Shown one piece after another: positions 1-9,957 of a stretch of DNA of 64,000 nt. How positions within the stretch are numbered: position 1 is the stretch's first letter; each line of letters opens with the position of its first letter. The stretch spans positions 1 to 64,000 of the forward strand of contig JADNRY010000038.1 in NCBI GenBank assembly GCA_015501585.1. Reading direction: 5' to 3'. The notes under the pieces are model-generated. The model saw only the letters and a program-made list of their open reading frames with translations, was not told where the DNA came from and did no database searches. The stretch comes from Rhodocollybia butyracea. Its lineage: Eukaryota; Basidiomycota; Agaricomycetes; Agaricales; Omphalotaceae. The position numbers and the translations under genes were made by a program.

Positions 1-133
1 TGCTATTGCTGCTATTGTGCTCAAAACTGGGATAGATATTCGAGTTAGACACATTGCTGGCAAGTCCAACATCAGAGCAGACTTGTTGTCTCGCTTTTTG
101 CTTGATGATTACAAGCTTCAATTCCCTGCAGAT
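1..133 (+). pseudogene. Ty3/gypsy RNase H fragment
   Basis: The first about 130 bases encode the end of a Ty3/gypsy reverse transcriptase-RNase H module. The visible motif is VRHIAGKSNIRADLLSR, which matches the family's typical yipGxxNxxADxLSR close. The coding stretch then runs directly into Copia sequence in the same direction at about 139, so this is a broken junction between two unrelated retroelements. The element extends left of the window. It has no start and no function on its own. Confidence 0.75.
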
Positions 134-635
134 CGTGTCTGCCTTACAAGAGGCCTCACTTTGGTTCACATATGGAGAAGTGTGTGTTTATTGGTTACCC
201 TGAGGGAGTTAAAGGCTGGAAGTTCTGGAATCCGGTCACTAAAAAGGTCATTATCAGTGAACGTGCAGAATTTGACGAAAGATTCATGTATGGATCCAAG
301 TCACTCAATCAGCCTGCCCTTCGTCAGACCTACCATACTCCTGCGACTAGTTTCTGAACCATCTGCTACTCCCAAACCACCAGCCAGTACCACTAAGGAC
401 TTGTTCACACCTCCTTCTCAATATGATGACTCCGAATCTGAACCTGATTTTGGGATTAATAATCATCCTGAACCACTACAATGGTGAGATGTATGTGTTA
501 TGTGTAAATGCCCTTGTCTATATAATCAACCTAGGGGGTTGGATCAAAAGATATCCATGTAATGCCTTATAATGGTTAGGAACACTAGGGCACCTCTGTT
601 GCTACATTGATGAGATACCAAGTAGTTGTAACCAT

Positions 636-710
636 GGCCAGATAGCTCAGTTGGTTAGAGCATCCTGGGATTTCACCAGAAGGTCCTGGGTTCAATCCCC
701 AGTCTGGACA
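636..710 (+). tRNA. tRNA-like Pol III unit in TRIM-1 5' LTR
   Basis: A 75-nt segment can fold like a tRNA: acceptor GGCCAGA/TCTGGAC (6 of 7 pairs), D stem GCTC/GAGC, and a perfect 5-bp T stem CTGGG/CCCAG with loop TTCAATC. Box A (TAGCTCAGTTGG) and box B (GGTTCAATCCC) match the Pol III consensus. The anticodon stem pairs poorly and position 33 is not T in the best fold, so decoding function is doubtful. It lies near the 3' end of the LTR. Confidence 0.6.
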
Positions 711-735
711 CTTTGTATAAATCATACCTTTAACA

Positions 736-749
736 GGTTATGGGCCTCG
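736..749 (+). other. TRIM-1 primer-binding site
   Basis: GGTTATGGGCCTCG follows the 5' LTR directly. It is the same site, with one change, as behind the 5' LTRs of Copia A and B. It resembles the known copia primer site, which pairs with the anticodon region of a cleaved initiator methionine tRNA and not with a tRNA 3' end. Confidence 0.65.
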
Positions 750-990
750 AAGCGCTATGGTGCGGGAGAATAGGTTAATAAGTGTGTCAGATTGCGGGAG
801 TGTGTTGGGATTAATATCAATCCTGACACCCTACAATGGTGAGATGTATGTGTTAGTGTAAATGCCCTTGTCTATATAATCAACCTAGGGGGTTGGATCA
901 AAGATATCCATGTAATGCCTTATAATGGTTGAGGACACTAGGGCACCTCTGTCTCGCTACATTGATGAGATACCAAGTAGTTGTAACCAT

Positions 991-1065
991 GGCCAGATAG
1001 CTCAGTTGGTTAGAGCATCTTGGGATTTCACCAGAAGGTCCTGGGTTCAATCCCCAGTCTGGACA
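991..1065 (+). tRNA. tRNA-like Pol III unit in TRIM-1 3' LTR
   Basis: This is the second copy of the tRNA-like unit, in the 3' LTR, with the same A and B boxes and T arm. It differs from the first within the anticodon stem (TCTTGG against TCCTGG). The same caveat applies: it is a good Pol III promoter and a poor anticodon arm. Confidence 0.6.
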
Positions 1066-1130
1066 CTTTGTATAAATCATACCTTTAACACCTGACTCTG
1101 TGGATGATGAGGATATGCCTATGCCTTTTG

Positions 1131-2429
1131 TCACTCAGTAATGAATAAGTTAGCCAAAACTCAGGCCCAGGCCCATAAATTAAGCGGATCATGAAGAGCT
1201 ATGTACTGTTACATGAGTAGGTATAAAAAAGCATACTAGACAATGAGCTAAAGAAGAAACAAATAGAACATACATTGGTTTGTACAATTACAGAGATAAA
1301 GGGAGAGGAGGGAGGGTGACAAAAAATTGGCTTGATCAAGCAAGATCTAAGCCAAATATCAATCAGTACATAGTACATAGATAATATAGGTAGTCTGAGC
1401 GCACTGAGAGCCCTGATATCCAAGATCTAACAACTAGGTCAACTTGAGAGGTTCTAGATGTGTGTAGATCTGCTATGGATGTATTATGGGCTCTGTTCAG
1501 TGAAAGATCAGTAGATCAGAGAGAAAGGCACACCAATTCCTGTATCTGAGACTCTTGTGAGCAGAGCTAAGGTCTGTGCAGATGTAGGAAGTGCTGAGAG
1601 ATGATGTTTGAGCTATCAGAGCTGTAGAAAGGGGACAGATGTCCTTACCAACCACCAAAGACAAGGGATATGATGGGGGAAGGGAAGGAAGGAGCAGGAA
1701 TGCGATTCAGAGGCTTTTCTGACGACCACAGGCCTCTGCACAGGACTCTGGCACCTGTGGGAGCCAACCACTGAATATACACACTGCTCCAACATCTGTC
1801 AAATATTAAACTTGTGATATCTTGGGAACCGGTGACTCAAATCCTATAATTTTTGCACCATTGGATTCGCATTAAAAGACCGCTCATAATGATACCAGAC
1901 ATGTCCTAGAACCACTGACAGAAAAACTGTCTGGAGTTGATACAAGGATGTCAGACTTTGAATGGATCAAAGTGATCATATGATGTGAATGGCTCATCCA
2001 ATGGCCTCGGCAAAAATTCCATTGGATTCTCCTCAAAATTCCTGTCAGAATGATATCCCAAAAGTCATGTGACAATGATGTGTCACATTGTAGGCTGCAA
2101 CTCGAACTGTGAATAGCTCAACAGCAAAGGATGATATTAACAAGAGATAAAATGTGTTTTGAAGCTGGGGTTCAGCTTGTTCAAATAGTCTGTAAGCCAA
2201 AAGAGAGACACTGAAGCATGCTGGAGTGAGGACAAAGCAGAGAGAGTTCATGTGCACCAAGGTGATGAACTGTGCTCTATACCTGTCAGGACTGGAGTGT
2301 GGACAAAGCAGAGAGAGTTCATGTGCACCAAGGTGATGAACTGTGCTCTCTACTTGTCAAGATAGATCTGTTGTTTGCAGAGGCCTTCAGAAAGTCTCCC
2401 TACCCTTGGAATCCGCCTTCATGTCGACC
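1131..2429 (-). repeat. Dispersed repeat R, inverted diverged copy
   Basis: This stretch interrupts Copia copy C between its words gatatgcct and ctccccttaacc. Read on the - strand it matches, with divergence and rearrangement, the repeat at 9958-10826 and 11218-12250: the segment after gtacaaaccaatgt, the cttgatcaag palindrome and the ggaatccgcc end are all recognisable. No coding frame is conserved. It may be an LTR or a non-autonomous element, but no terminal structure is certain. Confidence 0.6.
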
Positions 2430-2659
2430 TCCCCTTAACCACCCACCCGCCCCTGCTCTTGATCCTGAACCAGAACCAGAAATACCAGTAACTGAGGATG
2501 ACGAATCTGATGGGCAACCCTTAGCTTTGAGACGACCTGCTCGTGCTCGCAAACCTCCTGGTAGATGGTGGGAAGTCAAACCTGCTTCTCAGGGCAATGC
2601 CCACAACAACAAGCGTCATGACTCTGACAATTACGATGGTGACGTAGAGGAACAAGGAC

Positions 2660-3673
2660 ATGCTGCAGCAGCTTATTGTTCCAGTTTGGGTAGATGATAT
2701 CACTCTTGCTTGTAAAGACTCTGGTGTAATAGATCAATTTGTGCATGATCTACAGAAAGAACTTAAACTCCGTGACTTGGGCAGTACCGACTTCTTACTT
2801 GGATTGGGAATCAGACGTGACCGCCAAAATCGTAAACTCTATCTTAATGCTCGGCAATACATCCTTCGCAAACTTGACGAATTTGGCATGCAGGACTCTA
2901 AACCTGTTCACACTCCCATGAATCCCAATGTAACACTCTCTAAAGATGACTGCCCACAAACACCAGAGGAGAAAGAAGAGATGATCAACATCCCCTACAT
3001 GTCGGCAGTTGGCTCCCTATTGTTCTTGGCTATGATCCTTCGAGCTGACACTGCTTATGCATGTGGTGTCTTAACCCGTTTCAACTCTAATCCTGGGCAT
3101 GCTCACTGGATTGCTGTAAAGCACTTGTGGCGCTATTTGAAGGGATCTATTGATTACAAGTTGGAACTTGGCCCGGATCCTGATGCCCCCGACCTGATCA
3201 CTGCTATTAGCGACTCAGACTTGGGTGGTAACAAAGACAATGGGAAGTCAACTACTGGATACATCATAAAGGTTGGATCAGGTGCTGTTAGCTGGAGTAG
3301 TAAACTACAACCTGTGGTTACTCTATCCTCTACTGAAGCCGAGTTTGTGGCATCAAATGCAGTGGGCAAAGAAGTGTTGGCAATTCGTTCTCTCCTTACT
3401 GAGCTTGGGTATAAAGTCGGCTGTCCTACCATTATCCATGTCGACAATCAATCCTCCATCCAAGTTGCCAAGAATCCAGAACATCATGGCAGAATGAAGC
3501 ATCTTGACAGGACTTTCTACTGGCTCAGAGAACAAGTTGTACATGGGAAATTGTTACCTTCTTATCTGCCCACTGAGGATAATCCAGCTGACCTGCTCAC
3601 AAAGGCCCTTACCAAACCAAAGGTGGAAAAGTTCCGATCTTTGATTGGACTTGTGAAACCATCCCTTCCTTAA
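2660..3673 (+). pseudogene. Copia RT C-terminus and RNase H (copy C)
   Basis: The frame carries VPVWVDD (the RT catalytic motif; YVDD is the usual form), then ITLACKDSG, the connection region and the RNase H core with TLSSTEAEFVA. It ends LVKPSLP before a TAA. The N-terminal half of RT, including the DISHAF motif seen in copies A and B, is missing through an internal deletion. The piece is therefore a remnant and not a separate gene. The 3' end points at copy A across a spacer of about 310 bp. Confidence 0.85.
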
Positions 3674-3743
3674 TTTGAAGGAAACACTATGTTGGGGTGT
3701 TGTGTGTGTGATGGACTTGCAGAAGTGTTCCATCAGGGGGTTG

Positions 3744-4239
3744 TGTTGAGCGTACATAGTGCTGTCACACATCTGCTTACCTAATCACCTTCCCACGACC
3801 ATATTCCATCTCTAAAGTATATACTTTTATAGTAAAGTTTGATTACATTCTTCATATTCCTTCTAGTTCACTATTTTGCCTAGTTTACTTAGTTTTAGAG
3901 TTATTTCTTCAGTTTGAGTGGTGACTGTTGAAAATATCTATGCGCGCACAATTGTGGACACCTATTTTCACGCCTCATGCGTTTCAGTACAAATAGAACC
4001 AAACAAATACCTATACCTTACATAGTTAGAAAGAGTCCAAATCAATATTCACATATCTTTGATTCAGTTCATTGTTTGCTGTCTATTGGAGTACTGAGGA
4101 ACTATAAGGCTAGTAGTACAACACTATAGTCGTTATACTGAGCATAACAACGCTGTACTAAGACGGGTATCACACTGCTTGGGTTAGCTGAAGGGCGCTC
4201 CAGTGTGTTTAACTTCAACAAGTGCAGTTTCCTCCAACA
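3744..4239 (+). repeat. Copia 3' LTR (copy C)
   Basis: A 496-bp LTR begins TGTTGAGCGT and ends CCTCCAACA, directly after a polypurine tract. It is near-identical to the inverted LTR at 4550-5035. On the right it abuts ttactgtcatag, a point inside repeat R, which shows that this LTR end lies in a copy of R. Confidence 0.9.
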
Positions 4240-4549
4240 TTACTGTCATAGGTACTCTTTCATGTCCTTAACAAATCGCGAAAAGAATCGAAGCGCTACC
4301 TATCTTCGTTCTTCCGCGATTCCATTTTCGAAATCCTGCACTCTAACTTGGACTTTGCATTTCGAGTTTTTCAGCACATGACCACCTCTGGTCAGCTGCC
4401 ACTTTGGACAGATGATCAGCCAGTGTCCCTGTCGAGTTTCTAGTTCTTACAGGTGCCGGAGTTCCGAGCAGAGGCCTGTGAGAACATGATTAGAAATCTG
4501 ACAAGGTCCTGTGCTTCTTTCCTTCCTTCCCCCACCATCTGTTGGAGGA
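4240..4549 (+). repeat. Segment of repeat R between two Copia LTRs
   Basis: These 310 bp match 10123-10418 and 11382-11679, the central part of repeat R. The segment is cut on the left by the LTR of copy C and on the right, after CCACCATC, by the LTR of copy A. It is the spacer of a large inverted repeat made by the two tail-to-tail Copia copies. No gene is seen. Confidence 0.8.
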
Positions 4550-5035
4550 AACTGCACTTGTTGAAGTTAAACACACTGGAGCGCCCTTCAGCTAACCCAA
4601 GCAGTGTGATACCCGTCTTAGTACAGCGTTGTTATGCTCAGTATAACGACTATAGTGTTGTACTAATAGCCTTATAGTTCCTCAGTACTCCAATAGACAG
4701 CAAACAATGAAATGAATCAAAGATATGTGAATATTGATTTGGACTCTTTCTAACTAAGTAAGGAATAGGTAGTTGTTTGGTTCTATTTGTACTGAAACGC
4801 ATGAGGCGTGAAAATGGGTGTCCACAATTGTGCGCGCATACATATTTTCAACAGTCACCACTCAAACTGAAGAAATAACTCTAAAACTAAGTAAACTAGG
4901 CAAAATAGTGAACTAGAAGGAATATGAAGAATGTAATCAAACTTTACTATAAAAGTATATACTTTAGAGATGGAATATGGTCGTGGGAAGGTGATTAGGT
5001 AAGCAGATGTGTGACAGCACTATGTACACTCAACA
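4550..5035 (-). repeat. Copia 3' LTR (copy A)
   Basis: A 486-bp LTR runs from TGTTGGAGG to CTCAACA on +. It carries the variant interior (aagaaataactctaaaac) shared with copy C and not the variant of copy B, so two LTR subfamilies coexist. Confidence 0.9.
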
Positions 5036-5105
5036 CAACCCCCTGATGGAACACTTCTGCAAGTCCATCACACACACAACCCCCCAATGAAATGTTTCCT
5101 TCAAA

Positions 5106-8100
5106 TTAAGGAAGGGATGGTTTCACAAGTCCAATCAAAGATCGGAACTTTTCCACCTTTGGTTTGGCAAGGGCCTTTGTGAGCAGGTCAGCTGGATTAT
5201 CCTCAGTGGGCAGATAAGAAGGTAGCAATTTCCCATGTACAACTTGTTCTCTGAGCCAGTAGAAAGTCCTGTCAAGATGCTTCATTCTGCCATGATGTTC
5301 TGGATTCTTGGCAACTTGGATGGAGGATTGATTGTCGACATGGATAATGGTAGGACAGCCGACTTTATACCCAAGCTCAGTAAGGAGAGAACGAATTGCC
5401 AACACTTCTTTGCCCACTGCATTGGAAGCCACAAACTCGGCTTCAGTAGAGGATAGAGTAACCACAGGTTGTAGTTTACTACTCCAGCTAACAGCACCTG
5501 ATCCAACCTTTATGATGTATCCAGTTGTTGACTTCCCATTGTCTTTGTTACCACCCAAGTCTGAGTCGCTAATAGCAGTGATCAGGTCGGGGGCATCAGG
5601 ATCCGGGCCAAGTTCCAACTCGTAATCAATAGATCCCTTCAAATAGCGCCACAAGTGCTTTACAGCAATCCAGTGAGCATGCCCAGGATTAGAGTTGAAA
5701 CGGGTCAAGACACCACATGCATAAGCAGTGTCAACTCGAAGGATCATAGCCAAGAACAATAGGGAGCCAACTGCCGACATGTAGGGGATGTTGATCATCT
5801 CTTCTTTCTCCTCTGGTGTTTGTGGGCAGTCATCTTTGGATAGTGTAACATTGGGATTCATGGGAGTGTGAACAGGTTTAGAGTCCTGCATGCCAAATTC
5901 GTCGAGTTTACGCAGGATGTATTGCCGGGCATTAAGATAGAGTTTACGATTTTGGCGGTCACGTCTGATTCCCAATCCAAGTAAGAAGTCGGTACTGCCC
6001 AAGTCACGGAGTTTAAGTTCTTTCTGTAGATCATGCACAAATTGATCTATTACACCAGAGTCTTTACAAGCAAGAGTGATATCATCTACCCAAACTGGAA
6101 CAATCACTTTAAGGTTACCGCGTTGAAACATGTAAACGCATGGATCAGACTCTAGGCGTTTAAAGCCAAGCTTGGCAAACACACCACAGAGTTTCTCACT
6201 CCAAAGACGGGGCGACTGCTTTAACCCATATAGGGACTTGTTTAGCCTGCAAACTTTCTCTGGTCCACCTTGCTTGAAACCCTCGGGCTGTCTCATGTAG
6301 ATAGTAGTGTCAATATCAGAATTGATAAACGCATGTGAGATATCAACAGAGCGAAGCTCCATATCATCAATGGCGGCAAGAGCAAGTACAATGCGTAATG
6401 AGGACCAGCGGAGAGTTGAAGCATAGGTTTCGAGATAGTCGAATCCAGGTCTTTGGCTGAAGCCTTGAGCACACAAGCGTGCTTTAAACCGCTCAATAGA
6501 GCCATCAGCATTGTGTTTAATGCGAAATACCCAAGTCGACCCAATAGCTTTCTCTCCTGGTGGTAAGTCAATGATATCCCAAGTGCCATTAGCAAGATGA
6601 GCAGAGATCTCGTCGTTCATTGCTTCTTCCCATTTAAAGGCTTCAGGACTGCGCATAGCATCTCGATAATTACGAGGTTCTACAGAAGCTGCTGCAGCAT
6701 GTCCTTGTTCCTCTACATCACCATCGTAGTTGTCAGAGTGATCATGAGGCTCGTTGTTGTGGGCATTGCCCTGAGAAGAAGGTTTAACTTCCCACCATCT
6801 ACCAGGAGGTTTGCGAGCACGAGCAGGTCGTCTCAAAGCTAAGGGTTGCCCATCAGATTCGTCATCCTCAGTTACTGGTATTTCTGGTTCTGGTTCAGGA
6901 TCAAGAGTAGGGGCGGGTGGGTGGTTAAGGGGAGGCATATCCTCTTCATCCACAGAGTCAGTTTCAGATTCAGAGTCATCATATTGAGAAGGAGGTGTGA
7001 ACAAGTCTTTAGTGGTACTGGCTGGTGGTTTGGGAGTAGCAGATGGTTCAGAACTAGTCACAGGAGTATGGTCTCGACGAAGGGCAGGCTGATTAGGTGA
7101 CTTGGATCCATACATGAATCTTTCGTCAAATTCTGCACGTTCACTGATAATGACCTTTTTAGTGACAGGATTCCAGAACTTCCAGCCTTTAACTCCCTCA
7201 GGGTACCCAATAAACACACACTTCTCCATATGTGAACCAAAGTGAGGCCTCTTGTCCTTTTGAATATGCACATAAGCGATGCATCCCCAGACACGCAGAT
7301 TGTCAACTTTGGGCTTAATTTTATACCAGGCTTCAAAAGGAGTGACATCTGGAACAGCAGACGTTGGGCATCGATTTAACACATAAACAAGCGCAGCCAG
7401 GCATTCAGCCCAAAATGTCTTTGGTAAACCCGATTCCAGTAGCATAGCAGTCAGTAATTCAGCCAATGTCCGGTTAAGCCGTTCAGCAACTCCATTCTGC
7501 TGAGGTCGATTCCTAGTTGTCCGTTGTACTTCAATACCCTCGTGCTGTAAGAACTGTTCAAATTCCTTGGATATAAACTCGCCACCTTTGTCATGTCTGA
7601 TCTTCTTGATCTTTTTACCAGTAGAGTTTTCCGCCCAGGCCTTAAACCGCTTGAATGCACCAAAAGCTTCACTCTTCTTTTTAAGTAGTACAACTGCTCT
7701 GAAGCGTGATTTGTCGCATATAAAGGGGATCCAGTAGCGGTAGCCAGAAGGCGAGATTACACCAGTATCATGTACATCCATATGAACAAGTTCTAAAATT
7801 TCAAAAGCACGAGTTTCACTGCTAGGAAAAGGATTGGCATGCATCTTTCCACCAAGACATGGTTCACATACTGGGTCTGGCTTTGCACTAGAATCGAGTT
7901 TAAAGCCCTCAACCAACCGATTTTTAGACAGCTTGCTAACATCACTCAGATTGTAGTGAAAGAAGCGCCTATGCCACAGCTCAAGATCAAGAGGTAGAGT
8001 CGACCCAACATGTGCACATTCAGCTACTGTACTAACAGTATGTCCGTTAAGATAACCAACTGATTTATTATTAACTGAAGCAGTGAACAGGACAGAACCA

Positions 8101-9302
8101 TTAAGTGAGAACTCCATAGTATCTCTAAGAATTTGTACAGTAAAGCCTTTGTGTTTAGTCAAGTAAAGAACTGAGAGGAGATTATTATTAAGTGCAGGGA
8201 CATGTAATACTCTAGAAAACAAAACATCTCTAACTTCTTTGCCATTAACAACAGGGGTAAATAAAACTTCGCCAATGCCTTCTGAATACACTACAGTATG
8301 ATCTGCAAGACGAATAGGGACTCTGTGAGGAGTGTAATTTCGAATCCAGTGTTTATGAGGTGTCATATGAGAAGTGGCGCCTGTGTCTGTATTCCATTCC
8401 ATAATATCAGCAAAATGTGAAGAAGAGAGTCCATTAAGAGTACTTGCACTAGCACAACCAGCATTTTCCGAAACTCCTTCAGTATCCACCTCTGTAACCT
8501 TGGCCTTGTTGGCATTAATGCCTTTCTGTAGTTTAGTAGGACAATTTTCGGTCCAGTGGAGTGCCTTTGCTCCACAACGAGAACAATAACCTTTAGGTTC
8601 CCCAGTCCTAGGTTTCCAGTTGGAGTTGCCCCCTTTTTTCTTCTGTTGAGCAACTTGTGCTCTATTGACAGACTGCTCAGCATGAGCTTGATTCTGCTGT
8701 TCAGCAAGGAAAGCAGCAAGAATCATGTCTTTGTCAAGATTGTCCTGCATAAGCAGGTTGGATGATAGATGTTTATACTCCTCAGGGAGTGCACGAATGA
8801 GAGCCATAGATTGAAGCTCAGAGTCAAGTGAGTCCAGTGTGAAGCCAGTGGATCCAGAGACAATTGGAGCAACAGTGGGTCGAAGATTTTGAATGTCAGC
8901 CATAGCAGCTTCCACTCTAGAGGCCATGTCCATGAGAGATTCATCAGCCAGCTTTGTGATAGTGAAAAGTGCATTGTAGGCATTAAACCTAGCACCAGGC
9001 TTCTTTGACACATGCTGTTTCTCTGGAATGCTCCACATAGCAATGGGATCCTCTTGGTATGCCTTAATAGGCACCTGCTGAGGCGAGCTGACAGCAAGGA
9101 AAATCAATCCAGCAGCCTTTTCAGCTTTAATTTCCCACTTGTCCAACAGAGCAGGATCTGAGGGCTTAGCCTCTTTGCCAGATACTAGTCTCCATAAACC
9201 TTGAGACATCAGAGATGCCTTCATATTACCAACCCAATCATTGTAGTTGTCCTTGGTAAGAACTTTGAAAGATGGGTTGGAAGTGGTAGAAGTGAAAGAC
9301 AT
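5106..9302 (-). CDS. Copia gag-pol polyprotein (copy A)
   Basis: An uninterrupted 1,398-aa polyprotein; the chosen start is MSFTSTTSNPSF, which copy B shares (an upstream in-frame Met lies in the LTR). Order from the N-terminus: copia-type gag (KDNYNDWVGNM), zinc knuckle CSRCGAKALHWTENC, protease DTGATSHMT, pre-integrase LWHRRFFHYN, integrase with MDVHDTG, RHDKGGEF and QNGVAERLNRTL, an acidic linker, reverse transcriptase (FKARLCAQGFSQRPGFDYLE, DISHAF, VPVWVDD) and RNase H (TLSSTEAEFVA). The gene makes the proteins needed to copy and insert the element. Order and length are normal for Ty1/copia. The RT motif WVDD in place of YVDD is shared with copies B and C, so it is a family trait. Confidence 0.95.
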   Translation of the reverse strand: MSFTSTTSNPSFKVLTKDNYNDWVGNMKASLMSQGLWRLVSGKEAKPSDPALLDKWEIKAEKAAGLIFLAVSSPQQVPIKAYQEDPIAMWSIPEKQHVSKKPGARFNAYNALFTITKLADESLMDMASRVEAAMADIQNLRPTVAPIVSGSTGFTLDSLDSELQSMALIRALPEEYKHLSSNLLMQDNLDKDMILAAFLAEQQNQAHAEQSVNRAQVAQQKKKGGNSNWKPRTGEPKGYCSRCGAKALHWTENCPTKLQKGINANKAKVTEVDTEGVSENAGCASASTLNGLSSSHFADIMEWNTDTGATSHMTPHKHWIRNYTPHRVPIRLADHTVVYSEGIGEVLFTPVVNGKEVRDVLFSRVLHVPALNNNLLSVLYLTKHKGFTVQILRDTMEFSLNGSVLFTASVNNKSVGYLNGHTVSTVAECAHVGSTLPLDLELWHRRFFHYNLSDVSKLSKNRLVEGFKLDSSAKPDPVCEPCLGGKMHANPFPSSETRAFEILELVHMDVHDTGVISPSGYRYWIPFICDKSRFRAVVLLKKKSEAFGAFKRFKAWAENSTGKKIKKIRHDKGGEFISKEFEQFLQHEGIEVQRTTRNRPQQNGVAERLNRTLAELLTAMLLESGLPKTFWAECLAALVYVLNRCPTSAVPDVTPFEAWYKIKPKVDNLRVWGCIAYVHIQKDKRPHFGSHMEKCVFIGYPEGVKGWKFWNPVTKKVIISERAEFDERFMYGSKSPNQPALRRDHTPVTSSEPSATPKPPASTTKDLFTPPSQYDDSESETDSVDEEDMPPLNHPPAPTLDPEPEPEIPVTEDDESDGQPLALRRPARARKPPGRWWEVKPSSQGNAHNNEPHDHSDNYDGDVEEQGHAAAASVEPRNYRDAMRSPEAFKWEEAMNDEISAHLANGTWDIIDLPPGEKAIGSTWVFRIKHNADGSIERFKARLCAQGFSQRPGFDYLETYASTLRWSSLRIVLALAAIDDMELRSVDISHAFINSDIDTTIYMRQPEGFKQGGPEKVCRLNKSLYGLKQSPRLWSEKLCGVFAKLGFKRLESDPCVYMFQRGNLKVIVPVWVDDITLACKDSGVIDQFVHDLQKELKLRDLGSTDFLLGLGIRRDRQNRKLYLNARQYILRKLDEFGMQDSKPVHTPMNPNVTLSKDDCPQTPEEKEEMINIPYMSAVGSLLFLAMILRVDTAYACGVLTRFNSNPGHAHWIAVKHLWRYLKGSIDYELELGPDPDAPDLITAISDSDLGGNKDNGKSTTGYIIKVGSGAVSWSSKLQPVVTLSSTEAEFVASNAVGKEVLAIRSLLTELGYKVGCPTIIHVDNQSSIQVAKNPEHHGRMKHLDRTFYWLREQVVHGKLLPSYLPTEDNPADLLTKALAKPKVEKFRSLIGLVKPSLP

Positions 9303-9440
9303 AGTGATAATAGCCAACTGAGCCAACAAGCCAACTGAGCCAATTGATAGTGTAGAAAGACAACAATAGTATAGAACTATTGAGGAGCGCACAAGTAAAG
9401 AGGTAACAAGAACACAACAACGAAATGCACAGTTAGAACA

Positions 9441-9454
9441 CGGGGCCCATAACC
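9441..9454 (-). other. Copia A primer-binding site
   Basis: On the - strand the 5' LTR ends ...CAACA and is followed at once by GGTTATGGGCCCCG. This contains the complement of a CAT anticodon with its flanks and resembles the half-initiator-tRNA primer site of Drosophila copia. The same 14 bases open the TRIM and the gag-only element. Confidence 0.7.
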
Positions 9455-9590
9455 TGTTGGAGGAAACTGCACTTGTTGAAGTTAAACACACTGGAGCGCC
9501 CTTCAGCTAACCCAAGCAGTGTGATACCCGTCTTAGTACAGCGTTGTTATGCTCAGTATAACGACTATAGTGTTGTACTAATAGCCTTAT
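9455..9590 (-). repeat. Truncated Copia 5' LTR (copy A)
   Basis: Only 136 of about 490 bp remain, ending at aatagccttat. The following 26 bp (ccagggtcc...gccaaca) equal the end of the tRNA-bearing unit at 12969-13186, so the LTR was cut by a rearrangement or insertion there. Confidence 0.85.
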
Positions 9591-9604
9591 CCAGGGTCCA
9601 ATTG

Positions 9605-9880
9605 CTAATGCCAACAGGATGAGCTACCGGAGGTGACTTGTGAAGGTTGGAGCTGTTTAGAGTGAGTTTGGGGAAGATCAGAGTGGATCTGAGAGAGATT
9701 GAAGCGATTCTGAACTGGATTAGAGCGAGATGTGGATGGATTAAGCCCAGATTGGCGCGATCTAGCGCTAGGAAGCGTTCTAGATGAGGGATGAAGCGAT
9801 CCAGTGGCCTGGGATGCAGGATCATAGGTATGATCTTCCAATTCATCAAGATCTGGGGAATCAGCTCGAGTTTTGGACAT
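9605..9880 (-). pseudogene. Possible retroelement gag N-terminus
   Basis: A - strand frame begins MSKTRADSPDLDELEDH and continues 91 residues, rich in Ser, Pro, Asn and Gln, then ends in repeat sequence. The start is preceded by the same cttgatcaagtcgatttttcatca leader word found in repeat R. That suggests R is the LTR/leader of a Ty3-like element whose gag starts here. No gag fold, zinc knuckle or protease is visible, so the call is weak. Confidence 0.3.
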
Positions 9881-9957
9881 GGAATGGTTGATATGAAGAT
9901 GTGTGAGGTATGAGCAAGGAGTATGATGAAAAATCGACTTGATCAAGCAAGATCTAA

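Larger units (their letters stand above)
448..1090 (+). mobile_element. TRIM-1: miniature LTR element with tRNA-like LTRs
   Basis: Two direct repeats of about 288 bp (448-735 and 803-1090; start TGTTGGGATTAAT, mutated to TTTTGGG in the left copy; end TTTAACA) enclose only 67 bp. The 67 bp begins GGTTATGGGCCTCG, a primer-binding site shared with the local Copia, and ends in a purine-rich stretch before the second LTR. The 5-bp duplication CCTGA flanks the unit. Uninterrupted Copia copy A shows the empty site in the acidic linker between integrase and RT. There is no ORF, so movement must be supplied in trans. Confidence 0.85.
139..4239 (+). mobile_element. Copia copy C, decayed, + orientation
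   Basis: This is a 5'-truncated Ty1/copia copy closely related to copies A and B. The pol pieces run 139-447 (end of integrase), then after two interruptions 2430-3673 (linker, end of RT, RNase H), then a purine tract (CATCAGGGGG) and the 3' LTR at 3744-4239. A TRIM is inserted at 448-1090 and an inverted dispersed repeat at about 1131-2429. About 0.6 kb of RT, from after GHAAAA to VPVWVDD, is deleted at about 2680. The protein over RNase H differs from copy A at only a few residues, so the copy is recent but dead. Confidence 0.88.
4550..9590 (-). mobile_element. Copia copy A, coding-intact, 5' LTR truncated
   Basis: This - strand Ty1/copia element has a 3' LTR at 4550-5035, a purine tract next to it (CATCAGGGGG on -), one long gag-pol ORF, a primer-binding site at 9441-9454 and only 136 bp of the 5' LTR (9455-9590). 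The kept part is the LTR end next to the primer site, so U3, and with it the promoter, is gone. Beyond 9590 the sequence changes to the end of a tRNA-bearing LTR-like repeat. The body is intact but probably silent unless read from outside. Confidence 0.92.

Noticed and set aside
17..487. 156-codon + ORF at the left edge
   Set aside because: It joins the end of gypsy RNase H to out-of-frame Copia sequence; a junction artefact.
636..710. Functional tRNA gene
   Set aside because: The anticodon arm pairs badly, U33 is missing, and the unit is a fixed part of a repeated LTR; kept as tRNA-like only.
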